A DNA stretch of 45,148 bases from JAKOQB01 sp036824465 (GTDB taxonomy: Bacteria > Pseudomonadota > Gammaproteobacteria > Burkholderiales > Burkholderiaceae_F). The position numbers and the translations under genes are program-made. Under the pieces are notes generated by a model. It saw nothing but the letters and a program-made list of their open reading frames with translations, was not told where the DNA came from and made no database searches. The first letter of the stretch is position 1. Each line of letters begins with the position of its first letter. The stretch covers positions 1 through 45,148 of the forward strand of contig DAITAC010000025.1 of the NCBI GenBank assembly GCA_036824465.1, read 5' to 3'. Shown here one piece after another: positions 8,536 to 16,817 of the stretch.

Positions 8536-11394
8536 TCAACCCTCGATCTGCTTCATCAGCTCGACCGCGGACTGGCGCTGCTCACGCGTTCCATCGCGCA
8601 TGACTTCTTCGAGCAACTCGCGCGCACCGTCCTTGACGCCGAGGTCGATGTAGCCGCGCGCCAGGTCAAGCTTCGTGGACATTTGTGCGGCGAGCGGGCT
8701 CCCGGTCGGCGTTTCGGTTCTGCGCCCGCCCAGTTCAACGTCGGCCCCGCTCAGGTCAAAGTCGATCAGCGGGACGGTTGCCTGGTCGGTGTTGGACAGC
8801 AATCGCGGCGCGCGCTCTTCCGGCAAGGCACCGACTTCACCGATCAGGGATGGACGCGACAGCGTGTCATCGAAACCGGGAATCGTCGCGGAAGGTCGCG
8901 TTGTTCCGCGCGCGAGTGCGGTTTCCGTGGGCGGCGACGTAAACGAAGGAGCTGGCTTGGATTTCTTGCCCGGCAGATCCAGATCAAGATCGGGCAATGA
9001 CGGAAGCTTGGCGATCGGCAACGTCTTGGGGGGCTCGAAATTCATGTCGAACGCGGGCACCGCGGGCGTTTCAGATTTGGCTGGCGTTTCCCGCTTCAGT
9101 GTGGTCAACGGCGCTTCGAGTTCGAAGTCGAGACCGGCCAACTGGGTCGGAGCATCGGACAGATCGGTTTTGACCGGTGAGACAGGAATGGACGGGGCCT
9201 CGGTCGGCTCCACAGGCAGCCTGGTCTCCACGCCCAGCCGCGAGTCGTTCTGCTGGTACGTGTCCTGCAACTTCTCTTCTATAGCCGCTTTCGAAAGCAC
9301 CGTTTCCGGCGCAGGCTTGTTGACCGTCGATTTCCCGAACTCGAGGCTCGGCATCTCGGTGACAGGAATTGTCGAAGCTTGCTCAAGTTCCGCAGCCGAC
9401 ATTGCGGGCATGGGTGCCATCGCGCTCGTTGCACCCGCGCCAATCGTCGTGCCCGGGGTTAGACGCAACTCGGTGGTCGGCCCGCGCGTCGCCATTTCCG
9501 CCGCGGTGCCCGCCGCGCCGTATAGGGCGTTGCCCGGATCCAGCGCGCGGCCGAGCTTGACCGCGCGCTCCCACTCGTCACCCATCGCGCCAGTGCGCTC
9601 CTTCAACTCCTGGGCAACCGCATTGAAAGACGCCTTGTCACCGCGGCGTGAATAGATCTCAAGCAGTTTGGAGCGGGCAGGATGACGATCGGGTTGCAGG
9701 CGCAGCGCTTCCTTCAGGATCTCTTCGGCCTGCTCTTCGCGCCCGTAGGCGATATAAACGTCCGCCTCTGCGACCGGATCGACCTCGTTGGAGTCAAGCT
9801 GCGACGAGGAAGGAATGAAGCTCGAGTTGAACGTGCTCGTTGCGGCCGTGTCGACACTCTGCCCGCCGGTCTGGCCAAACAACGAGTTGCCACGCAGCCC
9901 CTCGGCCATCTCGAGGTCGCCCTTTTGGTCGGCCGACTTGCGACGGCGGTATGCAGCAAATCCAAGCAACGCGACAACGGCGGCCGCGAGCCCACCGATC
10001 GCGTAACCGGAAGTGTCAGCGAACAGGCTCTGCAGGAACCCTGGTTCTTCCGCTGGCGCCGCTTTGGCAGGTGCTGGTTTGGGTGCCTCGGCCTTCGGCG
10101 CTTCTGCCCTCGGTGCCTCGGCTTTGGGCGGCTCGGCCTTGGCCGGTTCAACCTTCGGCGTCTCGGCTGGCGTGGGCGCTTTTGCCGCTGTCTCCGGAGG
10201 CGGCGTCGGCGCGGCAACTGGCGCGGGCGCAGGTGTCGGCGCAGCAGCACCAGTCTTTGTCTCGGCCGCCTTCTGTGCCGTCGCACCGGCCTTGCTCTGA
10301 AGCTCCAGCGCCTGCTGCAGTTTCTGGTTCGTCTGTTCCAGTTCGGCAACGCGCTGCTGCAATTCCTTAAGCTGCCGGTCGCGCGCAACGGCTTCGTCCG
10401 CTGCCTTGGTCGCCGCTACTTGGCCCGGCGCAGTCGCGTCGGCCTTGGCGATCTTCAACTGATCGCCGGTTCGGGCGGGCGCTCCTTTGTCTTCCACCTT
10501 GGTGGTGACGCGTCCTTGTCCCGCCGCGGCGGGCGCAGACGGCGCAGTCGTACCAGCCGCCTGCGCAAGCCGGCTTCGATACTGCGAGAAGTCCGCGCTT
10601 TGAGCGGCGACTTCGCGCCGCGAATCCGCGACTCCTGTCGCCAGCGTTTCGCTCTCCGCGGGAATGCGCAGCGTGCTGCCGGCGCGCAGGATGTTCATGT
10701 TCTTCGACACGAACGCATCGGGATTGGCTCGAAACAGCGAAACCAGCATCTGATCAAGCGAAGCGGCCGGCGGCTTGGTCTGTTGAGCAATCTTCCCAAG
10801 TGTGTCCCCACGCTGGACCGCGTAAGTTGAAGCCGACGTCACCGACGCGCGTGTCGCAGGCGCTGCAGGCGCCGGGGCTGCCGCCGCGGCCGGGGGCGCC
10901 ACCGGAGCCGGTGCCGCTTCCGGCGCCGGTGCAGGGGCACGCGCCACGGGCGCCACAACTTCCGGCGCGGTCTTCAGCGCGGGGGGGTCGAGCAGGACCG
11001 TGTATTCGCGCAGCACGCGCCCGGTTGAGGAATTCAGTTCGAGAAGCAGGTCCAGGAACGGCTCGTTGACCGCCGATGCCGAGGACACTCGCACCACAAA
11101 GCGGTTGTCGCCGCGCTTATCGAGCGCAAATCGCAACGAAGACAACGCGGGATTGAACTCAAGATTGGCCTGCCGGAATGCGCTCGCCGACGCAAGTCGC
11201 ACCGCGAGTGACGCGGCCTCCTGGGAAGTGACCGACGTGACCTCGACTTCTGCCCGCAAAGGCTGGCCGAGCGCCGAGTAGACGGTCAAACGTCCCAAGC
11301 CGGCGGCGTCGACGACGGGCGCCGCGAACGCCAGACTGATCGCTAATGCAAGCGCGCACCGCGCCGATTTTGGGGATGAATTTTTCGTGGCCAC
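8536..11394 (-). CDS. fimV: FimV/HubP family polar landmark protein
   Basis: A large inner-membrane protein of 952 residues that organises the cell pole and type IV pilus or motility systems in relatives such as P. aeruginosa FimV. In order: signal peptide (about 1-30), FimV N-terminal domain (31-135), Pro/Ala linker, LysM peptidoglycan-binding domain (190-245), coiled coil (about 332-368), Ala/Pro/Glu/Lys repeats (about 410-445), membrane segment (463-482), TPR-like region (about 535-600), long acidic disordered region, and the conserved FimV C-terminal motif (about 908-952). The GTG start has a good GAGAGG ribosome site seven bases before it. asd-fimV-truA-trpF order is conserved in Pseudomonas and betaproteobacteria. 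It ends at a strong terminator. Confidence 0.95.
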   Translation of the reverse strand: MATKNSSPKSARCALALAISLAFAAPVVDAAGLGRLTVYSALGQPLRAEVEVTSVTSQEAASLAVRLASASAFRQANLEFNPALSSLRFALDKRGDNRFVVRVSSASAVNEPFLDLLLELNSSTGRVLREYTVLLDPPALKTAPEVVAPVARAPAPAPEAAPAPVAPPAAAAAPAPAAPATRASVTSASTYAVQRGDTLGKIAQQTKPPAASLDQMLVSLFRANPDAFVSKNMNILRAGSTLRIPAESETLATGVADSRREVAAQSADFSQYRSRLAQAAGTTAPSAPAAAGQGRVTTKVEDKGAPARTGDQLKIAKADATAPGQVAATKAADEAVARDRQLKELQQRVAELEQTNQKLQQALELQSKAGATAQKAAETKTGAAAPTPAPAPVAAPTPPPETAAKAPTPAETPKVEPAKAEPPKAEAPRAEAPKAEAPKPAPAKAAPAEEPGFLQSLFADTSGYAIGGLAAAVVALLGFAAYRRRKSADQKGDLEMAEGLRGNSLFGQTGGQSVDTAATSTFNSSFIPSSSQLDSNEVDPVAEADVYIAYGREEQAEEILKEALRLQPDRHPARSKLLEIYSRRGDKASFNAVAQELKERTGAMGDEWERAVKLGRALDPGNALYGAAGTAAEMATRGPTTELRLTPGTTIGAGATSAMAPMPAMSAAELEQASTIPVTEMPSLEFGKSTVNKPAPETVLSKAAIEEKLQDTYQQNDSRLGVETRLPVEPTEAPSIPVSPVKTDLSDAPTQLAGLDFELEAPLTTLKRETPAKSETPAVPAFDMNFEPPKTLPIAKLPSLPDLDLDLPGKKSKPAPSFTSPPTETALARGTTRPSATIPGFDDTLSRPSLIGEVGALPEERAPRLLSNTDQATVPLIDFDLSGADVELGGRRTETPTGSPLAAQMSTKLDLARGYIDLGVKDGARELLEEVMRDGTREQRQSAVELMKQIEG
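10082..10156 (-). repeat. 15-base imperfect tandem repeat in fimV
   Basis: Five adjoining 15-base units (10082, 10097, 10112, 10127 and 10142) encode a degenerate pentapeptide such as KAEAP, PKAEP or RAEAP, just outside the membrane segment of FimV. The tract probably spans the periplasmic wall space and could vary in length between strains by slippage. Confidence 0.75.
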
Positions 11395-11413
11395 GAATGC
11401 CTCTCGAGGGCGG

Positions 11414-11429
11414 TCGAAATCGATTTCGA
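11414..11429. promoter_or_regulatory. 16-base perfect palindrome upstream of fimV
   Basis: TCGAAATC followed by GATTTCGA forms a perfect inverted repeat with no spacer. It begins 20 bases before the fimV GTG start, just upstream of the ribosome site. It could be an operator or lie in the leader of the fimV mRNA. No convincing promoter hexamers were identified beside it. Confidence 0.4.
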
Positions 11430-11527
11430 ACTTAACATCAGTGACTTAGCGGCGCAAGCTTAGAAGTCGCCGTAACTCCTCGTCCTGACGGCTGATAGGC
11501 GGGATGTTGCGGTCGCGCCAATCCCGC

Positions 11528-12655
11528 TCAGTCAAGACGATTCAGAAGAAGCCGCAGTATCCGACGCAGCGGTTCGGCGGCCCCCCACAACAACTGGTCC
11601 CCAATCGTAAACGCGCTCAGGTACTCACCACCCATGGCAAGCTTGCGCAGGCGCCCGATCGGAATTTCCATGCTGCCGCTCACACGGGCCGGGGAAAGCT
11701 CGCGGATGCTGTCTTCGCGAGTATTGGGAATGACACGAACCCAACGATTCGCCTCAGCCAGCAGCTTCTCGATCTGGCCAAGTGGGACATCGCGCTTGAG
11801 CTTGATCGTCAACGCCTGGCTGTGGCAGCGCATGGCACCGATGCGGACACACAGACCTTCGACAACGACGGAGCCGGGCTGACCCATCGGCGGTCGGCCG
11901 AGGATCTTGTTGCACTCGGCGCCGCCCTTCCACTCTTCACGGCTCACGCCGTTGCCGAGATCCTTGTCGATCCAGGCGATAAGGCTGCCGGCCAGCGGCA
12001 CGCCGAAGTTGGCCTTCGGCAGACTGTCCGCGCGCAACGCGGCCGACGCTCTGCGATCAATCTCGAGGATGGCTGACTTGGGATCGGACAGCAGATCCTT
12101 GACCGCCGCATGCGCAAAGCCCATCTGGTCCAGCAGCTCGCGCATGTTCGGCGCGCCAGCACCCGAGGCGGCCTGATAAGTCATCGCGGTGACCCAGTCG
12201 ACCAGATCGGCCTTCAACAGCCCATCGATCGCCAGCATCATCAGGCTGACCGTACAGTTGCCGCCGATATAGTCCTTCACGCCCTTGCCCAAGGCGCTCT
12301 TGATCACGGGCAAGTTGACCGGATCAAGGATGATCACCGCGTTGTCTTTCATGCGCAGCGCGGAGGCGGCGTCGATCCAGTAACCATTCCAGCCGGCGGC
12401 GCGCAGCTTCGGATGGATGTCGTTCGTGTAGTCACCGCCCTGGCAGGTGACGATCGTGTCGCAGGATTTCAGTGCATTGAGATCGCTCGCGTTCTTCAGC
12501 ACCGGCTCGGCGCGCGTGATGTGCGGCGCCGCGGCGCCGGCGTTCGAGGTGCTGAAGAACACCGAATCGAACAGATCGAAGTCGCGCTCCGCCGCCATGC
12601 GATCCATGAGCACCGAGCCCACCATGCCGCGCCATCCAACAATCCCGACTTTCAT
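11528..12655 (-). CDS. asd: aspartate-semialdehyde dehydrogenase
   Basis: Reduces aspartyl phosphate to aspartate semialdehyde with NADPH, the branch point to lysine, diaminopimelate, threonine and methionine. The protein has 375 residues. The nucleotide loop GWRGMVGSV is at the N-terminus, the catalytic cysteine C134 is in GGNCTVSLMM, and the acid-base His is in RCHSQALTIKL. The frame is open 42 codons upstream, but homology starts at MKVGIVGW, where AGAGGCGGAA gives a ribosome site. It lies 25 bases after leuB and is of the long gammaproteobacterial-type Asd. Confidence 0.98.
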   Translation of the reverse strand: MKVGIVGWRGMVGSVLMDRMAAERDFDLFDSVFFSTSNAGAAAPHITRAEPVLKNASDLNALKSCDTIVTCQGGDYTNDIHPKLRAAGWNGYWIDAASALRMKDNAVIILDPVNLPVIKSALGKGVKDYIGGNCTVSLMMLAIDGLLKADLVDWVTAMTYQAASGAGAPNMRELLDQMGFAHAAVKDLLSDPKSAILEIDRRASAALRADSLPKANFGVPLAGSLIAWIDKDLGNGVSREEWKGGAECNKILGRPPMGQPGSVVVEGLCVRIGAMRCHSQALTIKLKRDVPLGQIEKLLAEANRWVRVIPNTREDSIRELSPARVSGSMEIPIGRLRKLAMGGEYLSAFTIGDQLLWGAAEPLRRILRLLLNRLD

Positions 12656-12680
12656 TTCCGCCTCTTTCAAGTTCAAAGCC

Positions 12681-13748
12681 TCAAAGCGCCGCGACGACTG
12701 CGTCGCCCATCTCTTTCGTACCGACCTTGCGCGTCCCCTCGCTCCAGATGTCGGGCGTGCGCATCCCGCCCGCGAGCACACGTCGGACGGCGGTCTCGAT
12801 GCGATCGGCCTGTTCCGCGCGGGCCAGCGAAAAACGCAGCATCATCGCCGCGGACAGGATCGTCGCCAGCGGGTTGGCCACGCCCTTGCCCGCAATGTCG
12901 GGTGCGCTGCCATGACTCGGCTCATACAACCCTTGATTGCGCTCGTTCAACGACGCCGACGGCAGCATTCCAATCGATCCGGTCAGCATCGCTGCCTCAT
13001 CGGACAGGATGTCGCCGAACATGTTACCGGTGACGATCACATCGAATTTCTTCGGCGCCCGCACCAGTTGCATCGCCGCATTGTCAACATACATGTGTTC
13101 GAGCTCGACGTCACGATACTGTGCGTGCACTTCGGTCACCACGTCCTTCCAGAACTGAAACGTCTCCAGAACGTTGGCCTTGTCGACACTCGTGACTTTC
13201 CGGCTCCGCTTGCGCGCCGCCAGGAACGCGACGTGCGCGATGCGCTCGATCTCGGGTCGCGCGTAGCGCATGGTGTCGAACGCCTCCGGCTGACCCGCAA
13301 ACGGCCCATCCGGCGCTGTGCGGCGACCCCGCGGTTGCCCGAAGTAGATGTCGCCGGTCAGTTCGCGCACAATCAGGATGTCCAGGCCCGAGACCACCTC
13401 GGGCTTCAGCGAGGACGCCGCAGCCAGTTCGGGATACAGAATCGCCGGACGAAAATTCGCGAACAACCCCAAACCCCTGCGCAGTCCCAGAATCGCCTGC
13501 TCCGGCCGCAGCGCACGCTCCAGTTTGTCGAATTTCCAGTCGCCGACGGCGCCGAACAACACGGCGTCCGCATCCTGCGCCAGTTTGAGCGTTGCGGCGG
13601 GAAGCGGGTGACCGTGCTTTTCATAGGCCGCGCCGCCGACATCGGCAAACTCCAGTTCGAGCGGCTCGCCTAGCGCCTTGAGCACCTTGACTGCCTCGGC
13701 AACGATTTCGGTGCCGATACCATCACCGGGCAGCACTGCGATCTTCAT
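12681..13748 (-). CDS. leuB: 3-isopropylmalate dehydrogenase
   Basis: Oxidises and decarboxylates 3-isopropylmalate to 2-ketoisocaproate with NAD, the third step of leucine synthesis. It has 355 residues. The N-terminus is MKIAVLPGDGIG. Substrate-binding arginines lie in ALRPEQAILGLRRGLG, metal-binding aspartates around VTGNMFGDILSDEA, and the NAD-binding segment is EPSHGSAPDIAGKG. The frame is open 11 codons further upstream, but the second Met gives the family start. It lies 61 bases after leuD and 25 before asd, probably in one leuC-to-asd operon. Confidence 0.98.
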   Translation of the reverse strand: MKIAVLPGDGIGTEIVAEAVKVLKALGEPLELEFADVGGAAYEKHGHPLPAATLKLAQDADAVLFGAVGDWKFDKLERALRPEQAILGLRRGLGLFANFRPAILYPELAAASSLKPEVVSGLDILIVRELTGDIYFGQPRGRRTAPDGPFAGQPEAFDTMRYARPEIERIAHVAFLAARKRSRKVTSVDKANVLETFQFWKDVVTEVHAQYRDVELEHMYVDNAAMQLVRAPKKFDVIVTGNMFGDILSDEAAMLTGSIGMLPSASLNERNQGLYEPSHGSAPDIAGKGVANPLATILSAAMMLRFSLARAEQADRIETAVRRVLAGGMRTPDIWSEGTRKVGTKEMGDAVVAAL

Positions 13749-13809
13749 CTCGTGTTCCTCGCGGGTCTCTCGTTTCACCACGCTCGTGCCCGCGCCAAAG
13801 CGAAGTGCG

Positions 13810-14460
13810 TCATCCGGCCGTGGTCTTGATCAGCCACGGGAACTGCGTGAGGCGCTTCTTCTCGAACTCGGTGATCTTTGACCTGTGCCGCAGCGTCAGA
13901 CCAATATCGTCGAGCCCGTTGACCAGGCAATGCTTCCGGAAGGGCGCGATGTCGAAGCCGTGTTCGGCTCCGCTCGCCTCGATCACCTTCTGCTGTGGCA
14001 GATCGACCGTCAACCGGTAGCCGATGAATCCGGCGATCTCGTGAAACAGCCGATCGACCACCAACTCGGGCAGAACAATCGGCAGCAGCCCGTTCTTCAG
14101 GCAGTTGTTGTAGAAGATATCAGCGAAGCTCGGCGCGACCACCGCACGAAAACCGGATTGCACCAGCGCCCAGGGCGCGTGCTCGCGCGATGATCCGCAG
14201 CCGAAATTCTTGCGCGTTAGCAGGATCGATGCCCCCTTATAACGCGGCTGATTCAAGACAAAATCCGGATTCAGAGGCCGTCTTGCATTGTCCATCCCGG
14301 GTTCGCCGCGATCCAGATAGCGCCATTCGTCGAACAGGTTCGGGCCGAAGCCCGAGCGCCTGATCGACTTCAGGAACTGCTTCGGAATGATCGCGTCGGT
14401 GTCGACGTTTGCACGATCCAGCGGCGCGACTAGACCTTGATGAACGGTGAATCGTTCCAT
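13810..14460 (-). CDS. leuD: 3-isopropylmalate dehydratase small subunit
   Basis: The swivelling-domain subunit of isopropylmalate isomerase, working with LeuC to move the hydroxyl group of isopropylmalate. It has 216 residues. Family features are MERFTVHQGLVAPLDRANVDTDAIIPKQFL at the start (shown in part: DTDAIIPKQFL) and NFGCGSSREHAPWAL near the middle. A GTG lies one codon upstream, but the ATG at 14460 shares a base with the stop of the entericidin gene (TGATG), which argues for coupled translation from that ATG. Confidence 0.97.
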   Translation of the reverse strand: MERFTVHQGLVAPLDRANVDTDAIIPKQFLKSIRRSGFGPNLFDEWRYLDRGEPGMDNARRPLNPDFVLNQPRYKGASILLTRKNFGCGSSREHAPWALVQSGFRAVVAPSFADIFYNNCLKNGLLPIVLPELVVDRLFHEIAGFIGYRLTVDLPQQKVIEASGAEHGFDIAPFRKHCLVNGLDDIGLTLRHRSKITEFEKKRLTQFPWLIKTTAG

Positions 14461-14585
14461 CACTTCTTCTTCGCTGCGCCTTCAATTGTTTCGCCGGCCT
14501 TCTGGATGTCCTTGCCGAAACCCTCGAAGGTGTTGCAGCCTGCGACCACAACGAGCACGGCCAGCACTACAAGCAGTTTTCCCAT
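14460..14585 (-). CDS. entericidin A/B family small lipoprotein
   Basis: A 41-residue peptide, too short for most gene callers. It has a hydrophobic signal (MGKLLVVLAVLVVVAGC) with a lipobox ending at Cys17, then a short tail with the family pattern CNTFEGFGKDIQKAGETIEG and a lysine-rich end. A strong ribosome site (AAAGGAG, six bases before the ATG) supports it. In E. coli, entericidin A and B are an antidote-toxin pair of membrane lipoproteins; the role of the copies within leucine operons is unknown to me. It lies 17 bases after leuC and its stop overlaps the leuD start, so it should be expressed with leucine genes. Confidence 0.9.
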   Translation of the reverse strand: MGKLLVVLAVLVVVAGCNTFEGFGKDIQKAGETIEGAAKKK

Positions 14586-14602
14586 CTGGTTCTCCTTTCT
14601 TT

Positions 14603-16024
14603 CTAACCCAGGCGCCGCACGTCAGCGAAGTGCCCCTCAAGCGCCGCTGCAGCCGCCATCGCCGGCGACACGAGATGGGTGCGGCCGCCGGCGCCCTGCC
14701 GGCCTTCAAAGTTGCGATTCGACGTGGAAGCGCAGCGCTCGCCCGGCTCCAGCCGGTCCGCGTTCATCGCCAGACACATCGAGCAACCCGGCTCGCGCCA
14801 TTCGAACCCAGCGGCGGTGAACACGCGATCCAGTCCTTCGCGCTCAGCCTGCGCTTTGACCAACCCCGATCCGGGCACCACCATTGCAAGCTTCACGTTC
14901 GACGCCACGCGCTTGCCAAGGCGCTTGACCACCCACGCCGCCTCGCGCAGGTCCTCGATGCGCGAATTGGTGCACGAACCGATGAAGACCTTATCGACCC
15001 GGATGTCAGCGATCAGGGTATTCGGGGTCAGTCCCATGTACTTCAGTGCGCGTTCATAGCCTTCGCGTTTCACCGGATCCTTCTCGGCGTCCGGATCAGG
15101 CACGCGTGCATCGATCGTCGTCACCATCTCCGGCGACGTGCCCCACGTCACCTGCGGTTTCAGCGTCTCGGCACGCAACTCGATGGTCATATCGAACACA
15201 GCGCCGGCGTCGCTTCTCAAAGTGCGCCAGTAGCGCGCGGCATCGTCGAACAGCGCACCCTGAGGCGCAAACGGACGGTCCTTCACGTAGGCAATCGTCT
15301 TTTCGTCCACTGCAACCATGCCCGCGCGTGCGCCAGCCTCGATCGCCATGTTGCAGACGGTCATTCGGCCTTCCATCGACAGCGCCTCGATCGCGCTGCC
15401 GGTGAATTCGATGGCGCAACCCGTGCCACCGGCGGTGCCGATGCGACCGATCACGGCCAGCACGATGTCCTTTGCCGTGCAGCCGAACGGCAGCTTGCCG
15501 TCGACCTTGACGAGCATGTTCTTCGCTTTCTTCATCAGCAGTGTCTGCGTGGCCATCACATGTTCGACTTCGCTGGTGCCGATCCCGAACGCCAGGGCGC
15601 CGAACGCGCCGTGCGTGCTGGTGTGCGAATCGCCGCACACCACCGTCATGCCCGGCAGCGTTGCGCCCTGCTCCGGTCCGATCACGTGCACGATTCCCTG
15701 ACGCCGGTCGAGGAATGGGAAGTAGGCCGCTGCGCCATACTGCTTGATGTTGGCGTCGAGCGTGACGATCTGCTCCTTGCTGACCGGGTCCGACAGGCCG
15801 TCATAGCCGCGGTCCCACCCCGTGGTTGGCGTGTTGTGATCAGCGGTCGCGACGATAGAACTGATCCTCCACGGCGCACGGCCGGCCAGCCGCAGACCTT
15901 CGAATGCCTGCGGCGACGTCACTTCGTGCACCAGATGGCGATCGATGTAGAGCACCGTGGTCCCGTCGTCCTCGACATGGACCACATGGGCGTCCCACAA
16001 TCTGTCGTAGAGTGTTTGCGGCAT
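14603..16024 (-). CDS. leuC: 3-isopropylmalate dehydratase large subunit
   Basis: The aconitase-family subunit that carries the 4Fe-4S cluster of isopropylmalate isomerase. It has 473 residues. Cluster cysteines are C351 (FIGSCTNSR), C414 and C417 (EPGCSMCLAMN); GDSHTSTHGAFGA and TADHNTPTT are also typical. The frame extends 61 codons upstream, but that part overlaps the divergent dioxygenase gene and is unlike LeuC, so the start at MPQTLYDRLWD is chosen. It is the first gene of the leu-asd run. Confidence 0.98.
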   Translation of the reverse strand: MPQTLYDRLWDAHVVHVEDDGTTVLYIDRHLVHEVTSPQAFEGLRLAGRAPWRISSIVATADHNTPTTGWDRGYDGLSDPVSKEQIVTLDANIKQYGAAAYFPFLDRRQGIVHVIGPEQGATLPGMTVVCGDSHTSTHGAFGALAFGIGTSEVEHVMATQTLLMKKAKNMLVKVDGKLPFGCTAKDIVLAVIGRIGTAGGTGCAIEFTGSAIEALSMEGRMTVCNMAIEAGARAGMVAVDEKTIAYVKDRPFAPQGALFDDAARYWRTLRSDAGAVFDMTIELRAETLKPQVTWGTSPEMVTTIDARVPDPDAEKDPVKREGYERALKYMGLTPNTLIADIRVDKVFIGSCTNSRIEDLREAAWVVKRLGKRVASNVKLAMVVPGSGLVKAQAEREGLDRVFTAAGFEWREPGCSMCLAMNADRLEPGERCASTSNRNFEGRQGAGGRTHLVSPAMAAAAALEGHFADVRRLG

Positions 16025-16048
16025 AGTCACTTCGGAGTTGCAGGCGTA

Positions 16049-16070
16049 ATTATGCCGTGCCGCAGTGCGG
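16049..16070 (-). promoter_or_regulatory. possible leuC promoter with small palindrome
   Basis: On the minus strand CATAAT (16049-16054) matches five of six bases of the -10 consensus and lies 25 bases before the leuC start. Just upstream is the interrupted palindrome CCGCA-G-TGCGG (16060-16070), a possible operator. I find no good -35 hexamer at the usual distance, so this is tentative. Confidence 0.3.
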
Positions 16071-16118
16071 AACCCATTGCCGCAAGGCGCGTCTGACCAG
16101 CACTTTTTCGGAGTCCAC

Positions 16119-16817
16119 ATGAAGGATCGGCCCAATAATCTCAAGACGCTGCAGCGGCGGCACGCGCTCGCTGCATATGGCGTACTGGGCACGTTAGGTG
16201 TGTCCACGGCGATTGGCGGGCGCTCAGCCGCGCAGACGAGCGCGGCTGAGCGTCATCCGACGCCGGCGCAGTCGCTGGGACCGTTCTACCCGCGCTCGGC
16301 TTCGGAACGGCCCGTGCAGACGGACAATGATTTGCTTGATTTCGAAGGTGACCGCTTGTTGACCAAGGGGACGTCGCTGTTCCTGACCGGGCGGGTCGTT
16401 TCGCGGCGGGCTCAACCGGTCGCAAATGCGCGTGTCGAGATCTGGCAATGCGATGCGAACGCCGTGTATCACCATCCAGCCGGCGGCGCCGAAGCCGAGC
16501 GCGACCGCCACTTCCAGGGCTATGGCGAGACACGCACCAATGCGGAAGGCGCGTTCTTCTTCCGCACGATCCGACCGGTGCCCTATCCGGGTCGGACCGC
16601 GCACATTCATGTACGCATCGAAGCCAATGGTTTTGCTCCGCTTGCGACGCAGCTTTACCTGGCCAACGAAAGCGGCAACGCGCGTGATTTTCTTTATCGG
16701 CAGTTGAAGGAAGCCGAGCGCGCCGAGGTGACGCTCTCACTACGACCGACCGAATCGAGTCACCCCCTTGCGCGCGGCACGCGATTGACGGCCACGGTCA
16801 ACCTCGTGGTCGCTTAA
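16119..16817 (+). CDS. exported intradiol ring-cleavage dioxygenase-like protein
   Basis: A 232-residue protein related to the beta chain of protocatechuate 3,4-dioxygenase, which opens catechol rings between the two hydroxyls using Fe(III). All four expected iron ligands appear present: Y117 (NAVYHHP), Y156, H162 and H164 (PYPGRTAHIHV). The N-terminus carries a twin-arginine-like signal (LKTLQRRHALAAYGVLG), so it is probably exported folded with its metal, unlike classical cytoplasmic PcaH. The start at MKDRPNNL leaves 18 upstream codons that look non-coding. It diverges from leuC and meets the M48 gene tail to tail with interlocked stop codons. The substrate is unknown; no pca or cat genes are nearby. 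Confidence 0.85.
   Translation: MKDRPNNLKTLQRRHALAAYGVLGTLGVSTAIGGRSAAQTSAAERHPTPAQSLGPFYPRSASERPVQTDNDLLDFEGDRLLTKGTSLFLTGRVVSRRAQPVANARVEIWQCDANAVYHHPAGGAEAERDRHFQGYGETRTNAEGAFFFRTIRPVPYPGRTAHIHVRIEANGFAPLATQLYLANESGNARDFLYRQLKEAERAEVTLSLRPTESSHPLARGTRLTATVNLVVA

Noticed and set aside
8675..9655. 326-codon plus-strand frame opposite fimV, rich in Ser, Gly and Ala
   Set aside because: The composition mirrors the repetitive acidic region of FimV read backwards; no ribosome site or family match.
10013..10300. Ala/Gly-rich 95-codon plus-strand frame with pentapeptide-like repeats
   Set aside because: It arises from the 15-base repeats and linker of fimV read on the other strand.
14447..16096. 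549-codon plus-strand frame opposite leuC
   Set aside because: leuC is unmistakable on the other strand. The antisense translation is rich in Arg, His and Ala, as expected of a shadow frame.
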